Positions 59,285 to 64,000 of a stretch of DNA of 64,000 bases are shown here, piece by piece. Below the pieces are notes generated by a model. The model had not been told where the DNA came from. It was given only the letters and a program-made list of their open reading frames with translations, and did no database searches. This stretch comes from Clostridium sp. Cult1 (GTDB lineage Bacteria > Bacillota > Clostridia > Tissierellales > Tepidimicrobiaceae). Numbering within the stretch: position 1 is the first letter of the stretch; each line of letters starts with the position of its first letter. The stretch lies in assembly GCF_021655095.1 (NCBI RefSeq), contig NZ_PPXW01000001.1, positions 2,417,384 through 2,481,383 on the forward strand, given 5' to 3'. A program made the position numbers and the translations under genes.

Positions 59285-61500
59285 TGGATTTAAAACCAAA
59301 TGAAAAGTTGAATATTGAAAATATATTGAAAGATTTAGATAAATATAGACCTAGAAGAAGAGGATGGACTTGGAGAAAAGGTGTAGGAGAAAAAAGACAA
59401 ATGGGGAAATTTGAATACTATGATACATCAGAGCCTCTTGAGAATAGTCAACCTTTACCTGCAGCAAAGTACTTTGATAAAATTGATCCACAGCCTAAGT
59501 CAGTAATTACTACAGAAATTGCATCAGGTAGATTTGAAGATGATATTAGACGTATGAGAATGGCAGCATGGCATGGTGCTGATCATCTAATGGTAATTAG
59601 GACTGCTGGTCAAAGTCATTATGATGGACTAATAGAAGGTACACCTCAAGGAATAGGTGGGATACCTATTACTAGAAAACAAGTAAGAGCCCAAAGAAAG
59701 GCGCTAGACATTATAGAAGATGAAGTAGGCAGACCCATTAATTACCACTCCTATGTATCTGGCGTAGCAGGTCCAGAAATTGCGGTTATGTTTGCAGAAG
59801 AAGGAGTAAATGGTGCTCACCAAGACCCTCAATACAATGTATTATATAGAAATATAAATATGGTAAGGTCTTTTGTAGACGCTGCTAGTGCAAAGAAGAT
59901 TATGGCATGGGCAGATATTGCACAGATAGATGGTGCTCACAATGCTAATGCTACTGCTAGAGAAGCGTGGAAGGTAATGCCAGAGCTAATGGTGCAACAT
60001 GCTATTAACTCTATGTTTTCTGTAAAGGTAGGTATGAAGAAAGAAAATATATGCCTTTCTACAGTGCCACCAACAGCACCACCGGCTCCGTGTATGAGAT
60101 TAGATCTACCTTATGCTGTAGCTTTAAGGGAACTTTTCTATGAATATAAGATGCGGGCTCAAATGAATACAAAATATATGGAATCCTCTACAAGAGAAGC
60201 TACAGTAACTCATGTATTAAATTTATTGATATCCCAGCTTACTAGAGCAGATATACAATCTACTATTACTCCAGACGAAGGAAGAAATGTACCATGGCAT
60301 ATCTATAACATAGAGGCAGTAGATACTGCTAAACAAGCTTTTGCAGGTATGGATGGATTAAATGAAATGATAGAGATAAAAAGGGATGAAGGTGAACTAG
60401 CAGATAAGGTTAGGGAATTGAAAGAAAGAGCAATACTGTTTATGGAAGAGATTATAGAAGTCGGAGGTTATTTTAAAGCAGTAGAAGAAGGTTTCTTTGT
60501 AGATTCTGGCTACTATCCTGAAAGAAATGGAGATGGAATTGCAAGAAAAATTGATGGAGGTATAGGTGCAGGTACAGTATATGAAAGAGATGAAGATTAT
60601 ATGGCACCTGTAACTGCTCATTTTGGTTATAATAATATAGCTCAATATGACGAGTCTGCAGTAGATAATCCATCTAAATTAATAGATGGCTCAACCTTTG
60701 AAGACCCAGATAAGATTATCTATATTGATGAATTAGATGAAAATGATAATGTTTATTTAAGATTAGAAGAAACAAAAGAGTTAAGAAATACCTCTAAAAT
60801 TAGACCTGAAATGGAATGGTTAGGGGATGGAATAGTCTTAATGACTCTATTTTTACCAGCAGAAGAAAGGGTAGCTGAATTTGCTGCTTTAGAGATTGGT
60901 AAGAAATTGGGGTTAGAAGATTGTGAAGTAATTCATAAAGAAATAATGCAGGAAGCAGAAGGTACAAGAATTGAATTAAAAGGTAGAGTAGATTTTACCA
61001 TAGATATTAATGATTTAGTAATCCCACCAAAACCAGAAGTATTAACGGAGGATGAGATTAGACAAGATATAGAAGATAGGCCTATGAAAGTAGTAGCTGG
61101 TACAGTTGGTGAAGATGAACACTCGGTAGGATTGAGGGAGATAATTGATATTAAACATGGTGGAATTGAAAAATATGGAATAGAAAGCCATTATCTAGGC
61201 ACTTCTGTCCCTGTTGAAAAACTAGTTGATGCTGCAATAGAAATCGATGCAGATGCGATTTTAGCTTCCACAATAATTAGTCATGATGATATTCACTATA
61301 AGAACATGAAGAAGTTACATGAATTATGTATTGAAAAAGGGATTAGAGATAAAATTATCCTATTAGCAGGTGGGACTCAAGTGTCTAGTGAGTTAGCGGT
61401 AAAGAATGGTATGGATGCGGGCTTTGGTAGAGGTTCTAATGGTGATCAAGTAGCAACATTTTTAGTGAAAAAGAGAAGAGAGATGAAAGATGAAAATTGA
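59284..61500 (+). CDS. oraE: D-ornithine 4,5-aminomutase, large subunit
   Basis: Catalytic subunit (738 residues) with a TIM barrel binding PLP and a C-terminal cobalamin domain. The barrel region includes MRMAAWHGADHLMVIRTAGQSH near residue 82, YHSYVSGVAGPE and VNGAHQDPQYN near 155-185. The B12 domain has the DXHXXG motif in EDEHSVGLRE near 617 and the final VLLAGGTQ-like and GRGSNGDQVATFL motifs. ATG 59284 overlaps the oraS stop. Its 3' end overlaps the reactivase gene by 11 bp. Confidence 0.95.
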   Translation: MDLKPNEKLNIENILKDLDKYRPRRRGWTWRKGVGEKRQMGKFEYYDTSEPLENSQPLPAAKYFDKIDPQPKSVITTEIASGRFEDDIRRMRMAAWHGADHLMVIRTAGQSHYDGLIEGTPQGIGGIPITRKQVRAQRKALDIIEDEVGRPINYHSYVSGVAGPEIAVMFAEEGVNGAHQDPQYNVLYRNINMVRSFVDAASAKKIMAWADIAQIDGAHNANATAREAWKVMPELMVQHAINSMFSVKVGMKKENICLSTVPPTAPPAPCMRLDLPYAVALRELFYEYKMRAQMNTKYMESSTREATVTHVLNLLISQLTRADIQSTITPDEGRNVPWHIYNIEAVDTAKQAFAGMDGLNEMIEIKRDEGELADKVRELKERAILFMEEIIEVGGYFKAVEEGFFVDSGYYPERNGDGIARKIDGGIGAGTVYERDEDYMAPVTAHFGYNNIAQYDESAVDNPSKLIDGSTFEDPDKIIYIDELDENDNVYLRLEETKELRNTSKIRPEMEWLGDGIVLMTLFLPAEERVAEFAALEIGKKLGLEDCEVIHKEIMQEAEGTRIELKGRVDFTIDINDLVIPPKPEVLTEDEIRQDIEDRPMKVVAGTVGEDEHSVGLREIIDIKHGGIEKYGIESHYLGTSVPVEKLVDAAIEIDADAILASTIISHDDIHYKNMKKLHELCIEKGIRDKIILLAGGTQVSSELAVKNGMDAGFGRGSNGDQVATFLVKKRREMKDEN

Positions 61501-62851
61501 TTTACTGGTGGCGGAAATAGGAAGTACCACTACGGTAGTAAATGCTTTTAATCTAACACCTTGTCCTAGCTTCATTGGACAAGGGCAAGCAGCTACCACA
61601 GCCGTTGATGGGGATGTTAATATTGGTTTAAAAGATGCCATTGAGAATCTAGCCCATAATTTAGGAGAGGATAAGATTGTATACGATGAATTAATAGCAA
61701 CTAGTAGCGCTGCTGGTGGTTTAAGAATGACCGTCCATGGGTTGGTATATGATATGACGGTTAGGGCTGCTAAAGAAGCAGCTTTAGGTGCAGGAGCTAA
61801 TATTAAGTACATTACTGCAGGAAAATTGAGGGATTCGGATCTAAAAAAGATTAAGGAAATAAAACCTAATATTATTCTCATAGCTGGTGGTGTAGATTAT
61901 GGAGAAAGAGATACAGCTCTTTACAATTCTGAACTAATAGCTCAGTTGGATTTAAATATTCCAGTAATATATGCAGGAAATATTGAAAATCATGAAGAAG
62001 TTAAGGAGATTTTTGAAGGCAAAAAATCGGAACTATATATAGTTGAAAATGTGTATCCTAAAATAGATGAATTAAATATTGAGCCTACAAGAGTTGTTAT
62101 CCAAAACGTATTCGAAAAACATATAATCAATGCCCCTGGTATGCAAAAAGTTAGAGATATGGTTACAGGTACTATTATGCCTACCCCAGGTGCGGTTATG
62201 GAGGCCTCTAATCTACTTTACGAAGAAATAGGCGATTTAATCACCATAGATGTAGGGGGAGCTACAACAGATGTCCATTCTGTAACTGAAGGCAGTGAAG
62301 AAATATCTAGAATATTAATTAACCCAGAACCTTTAGCTAAAAGAACAGTAGAAGGAGATTTGGGTGTCTATGTTAATATGCATAACATAGTTAATATGGT
62401 AGGAAAAGAGGAATTAATAAAGGAATTAAATATCTCTATGGAAGAATTTGAAAGATTAATTGAAAATCATAAGCCAATACCGGAAACAGAATTAGAAAAA
62501 TCCTTTATAGAAAAATTGACCCTTCATGCAGTATTAACTGCAGTAAAAAGACATGCTGGGCAGTTAAGATATCTATACGGACCTGGTGGTAAGACAACTT
62601 TAGCAGAAGGTAAGGATTTAACAAAAGTAAATACAATTATTGGTACAGGTGGTGCATTAACAAGATTATCCAATAGAATCAAAATATTACAACAAATTTC
62701 TTTAAGCGGTAAAGGCAATGAATTACTACCATCTAAAGAAGCAAAAATACTTATAGATAATGAATATATAATGGCTTCCCTAGGAGTAATGTCAAGAAAA
62801 TATCCAGAAGAGGCGTTAATACTGTTGAATGATAGTCTTGAGCGTAAATAG
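61490..62851 (+). CDS. MutL/GlmL-family ATPase, predicted aminomutase reactivating factor
   Basis: ASKHA-fold ATPase of 453 residues. AEIGSTTTVVNAF at the N-terminus and TIDVGGATTDVHSV near residue 250 are the phosphate loops, and IIGTGGALT near 383 is the adenosine motif. Relatives encoded next to glutamate mutase (MutL/GlmL) are thought to exchange damaged cobalamin. Overlap with oraE by 11 bp strongly links it to OraSE, which suffers the same suicide inactivation; the specific role is inferred. Confidence 0.88.
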   Translation: MKIDLLVAEIGSTTTVVNAFNLTPCPSFIGQGQAATTAVDGDVNIGLKDAIENLAHNLGEDKIVYDELIATSSAAGGLRMTVHGLVYDMTVRAAKEAALGAGANIKYITAGKLRDSDLKKIKEIKPNIILIAGGVDYGERDTALYNSELIAQLDLNIPVIYAGNIENHEEVKEIFEGKKSELYIVENVYPKIDELNIEPTRVVIQNVFEKHIINAPGMQKVRDMVTGTIMPTPGAVMEASNLLYEEIGDLITIDVGGATTDVHSVTEGSEEISRILINPEPLAKRTVEGDLGVYVNMHNIVNMVGKEELIKELNISMEEFERLIENHKPIPETELEKSFIEKLTLHAVLTAVKRHAGQLRYLYGPGGKTTLAEGKDLTKVNTIIGTGGALTRLSNRIKILQQISLSGKGNELLPSKEAKILIDNEYIMASLGVMSRKYPEEALILLNDSLERK

Positions 62852-62858
62852 TGTGGAA

Positions 62859-62891
62859 GGTGGCTGTTCAGATATTTTTAAAGCAGCCACC
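62859..62891 (+). other. Hairpin after the reactivase gene
   Basis: GGTGGCTG (62859-62866) pairs with CAGCCACC (62884-62891), loop of 17. No T tract follows. It may separate the aminomutase genes from the downstream small gene and orr. Confidence 0.5.
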
Positions 62892-62935
62892 ATTAATATA
62901 GTATATTAGTTTTGAAATTTTGGGGAAGGAGTTTT

Positions 62936-63217
62936 ATGTTAAGAGAATGTTGTAATTGTGGGACAAAAATATCATTTTTAAACTTTTATAAACAATATAT
63001 TTCTAAAAATAGATTCAGATATATTTTTACAAAATGTGGAAAAGAATATGGAGTGAACATCGGTTGTAGAATAATCAGTGTAGTAATATTTATTCTTTTA
63101 TATGCTTACCTAGTTTTTAAAAGCAATTTTACGTTTCCCCTAAAAATGTTTTTGATGTTATTATATATCTTAATATTTGAACCATTATTATCAATATTAT
63201 TTAAATATGAAGTTTAA
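62936..63217 (+). CDS. Small zinc-ribbon-like membrane protein with one missing cysteine
   Basis: A 93-residue protein: CCNCGTK at residues 4-10, a 20-residue gap, then IFTKCGKEYG, then two hydrophobic helices (about 40-60 and 66-86). The layout resembles the CXXC-20-CXXC membrane protein family (TIGR04104-like), but the first cysteine of the second pair is Phe (TTT, one base from TGT). ATG 62936 has AAGGAG upstream; the TTG at 62912 is weaker. It lies between the reactivase and orr; any link to ornithine use is unproven. Confidence 0.65.
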   Translation: MLRECCNCGTKISFLNFYKQYISKNRFRYIFTKCGKEYGVNIGCRIISVVIFILLYAYLVFKSNFTFPLKMFLMLLYILIFEPLLSILFKYEV

Positions 63218-63270
63218 ACAAAAATGTCCTATGATTTTCCAAACGTTGATCTAAAGTACAGGAGGTTATT

Positions 63271-64000
63271 ATGTATTATCCTAAAATTCAAATAGATCTA
63301 AAAAAGTTAGACCATAATGTAAAAACAATAATAGATCTATGCAAAAAGAAAGATATAGAAGTAGCAGGAGTTACGAAAGTCTTTTGTGGACATCCTGAAG
63401 TTGCACAAGCTTATGTTGATAGTGGAGTAAGTTATTTGGCAGATTCTCGAATTGAAAATTTAGTAAAATTAAAACAGTTTAAAATACCTAAAATTCTATT
63501 AAGATTACCTATGATATCTGAGGTAGAAAAAGTAGTTGAATATGCAGACATATCTCTTAACTCTGAATTAAATACTATAAAGGAATTATCAAAAGCAGCT
63601 ATGGAAAAGGATGTTAATCATAAAATATTATTAATGGTTGATTTAGGTGATTTACGAGAAGGATATTTTGATGAAGATGAAATATATAGGGTAACAGAAG
63701 AAATTTTAAAATTAGAAGGCATTAAATTGTTAGGTATAGGAACTAACCTAACCTGTTATGGGGGAGTAATACCTAGTAAATTAAATTTGGGAAGGCTTAC
63801 AGAGATAGGAAAAAAGATAGAAAATAGATTTAATATTAATTTAAAAATAATTTCTGGAGGTAACTCTAGTAGTCTACATTTATTATTAAATGATATCCAA
63901 ATACCAGAGGTAAATATGTTAAGATTAGGAGAATCTTTAGTATTAGGGTTAGAAACTGCCTATGGAAATAGAATTGAAAACACTTATGATGATGTTTTTC
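63271..64000 (+). CDS. orr: Ornithine racemase (3' end outside window)
   Basis: PLP-dependent racemase converting L-ornithine to D-ornithine, the entry step for OraSE. The visible 243 codons show the alanine-racemase N-terminal barrel: PKIQIDLKKLDHNVKTI at the start, with the expected PLP lysine in VAGVTKVFCGHPEVA near residue 36; MVDLGDLREGYF near 129, GTNLTCYGGV near 155 and ISGGNSSSLHLL near 195 are Orr hallmarks. ATG 63271 follows CAGGAGG. The frame runs off the window end without a stop. Last known gene of the ornithine cluster. Confidence 0.93.
   Translation, partial: MYYPKIQIDLKKLDHNVKTIIDLCKKKDIEVAGVTKVFCGHPEVAQAYVDSGVSYLADSRIENLVKLKQFKIPKILLRLPMISEVEKVVEYADISLNSELNTIKELSKAAMEKDVNHKILLMVDLGDLREGYFDEDEIYRVTEEILKLEGIKLLGIGTNLTCYGGVIPSKLNLGRLTEIGKKIENRFNINLKIISGGNSSSLHLLLNDIQIPEVNMLRLGESLVLGLETAYGNRIENTYDDVF

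Noticed and set aside
1-64000. rRNA, tRNA, CRISPR arrays, insertion sequences or integrase genes
   Set aside because: No cloverleaf-like genes, rRNA blocks, regularly spaced repeats or transposase/integrase-like proteins were found on reading the window.

Overview
The window is AT-rich DNA from an endospore-forming anaerobe of the class Clostridia. It fits Tissierellales-like bacteria best, although the genus cannot be fixed from sequence alone. The evidence is frequent TTG and GTG starts with strong AGGAGG ribosome binding sites, a full set of sporulation regulators (spoIIAA-spoIIAB-sigF, spoVA, spoIIGA-sigE-sigG, spoVD, yunB and yhcN-like genes), and an oxygen-independent ornithine fermentation cluster. 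I see no rRNA, tRNA, CRISPR array or insertion sequence.

Layout. 1-2159: end of an iron-type ABC importer. 2346-3206: cation diffusion facilitator. 3207-4757: structured leader and an NhaC-type antiporter gene broken by an internal deletion. 4876-5721: folD. 5860-7409: spoIIA operon (SpoIIAA, SpoIIAB, sigma F). 7480-10566: a 58-residue membrane peptide gene and the spoVA operon (spoVAA to spoVAE). 10589-13537 (minus): class A penicillin-binding protein. 13701-20141: housekeeping and small genes (yunB, hflX, a degenerate Nudix protein, yigZ, CoA-binding protein, a split TauE/SafE exporter, nadE, yebC). 20234-21791: two overlapping membrane-protein genes, one Lit-like and one with a nuclease-like domain. 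21864-25310: aroC-aroB-aroA. 25386-26625: pduL-deoC. 26773-27930: encapsulated ferritin and its encapsulin shell. 28133-30507: glucose/GlcNAc-type PTS permease and a TIM-barrel-like protein of unknown function. 30537-33666: ychF, a spore lipoprotein, yfmF. 33763-34503: lgt. 34674-50076: division and cell wall (dcw) cluster from mraZ to ftsZ, lacking murF, murC and ftsA. 50245-54445: spoIIGA-sigE-sigG-ymxH-nrdR-pgeF. 54466-64000: sigma-54 activator and the ornithine cluster, cut by the window end inside orr.

How the genes work together. The last 10 kb encode a complete oxidative ornithine route. Orr makes D-ornithine. OraS/OraE, kept active by a MutL-like ATPase, make 2,4-diaminopentanoate. 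Ord oxidises it, and OrtA/OrtB split the product thiolytically to alanine and acetyl-CoA. A near-consensus -24/-12 promoter lies directly in front of ord and a RocR-like activator gene lies just upstream, so induction through sigma-54 is likely. The sporulation genes form the sigma F, sigma E and sigma G cascade together with forespore (spoVA) and cell-wall (spoVD) effectors. The dcw cluster starts with mraZ behind three GTGG boxes spaced 10 bp apart, which predicts MraZ autoregulation.

Most notable observations: the sigma-54 ornithine regulon with a 20-bp perfect inverted repeat upstream; an encapsulin/EncFtn iron-storage pair; a long-range hairpin that would mask the ribosome binding site and start codon of the ymxH-like gene; the out-of-frame internal deletion in nhaC; a spoVAB that lacks an in-frame canonical start unless one G is restored; a Nudix protein with a lost catalytic box; and a TauE/SafE exporter split into two half-genes.
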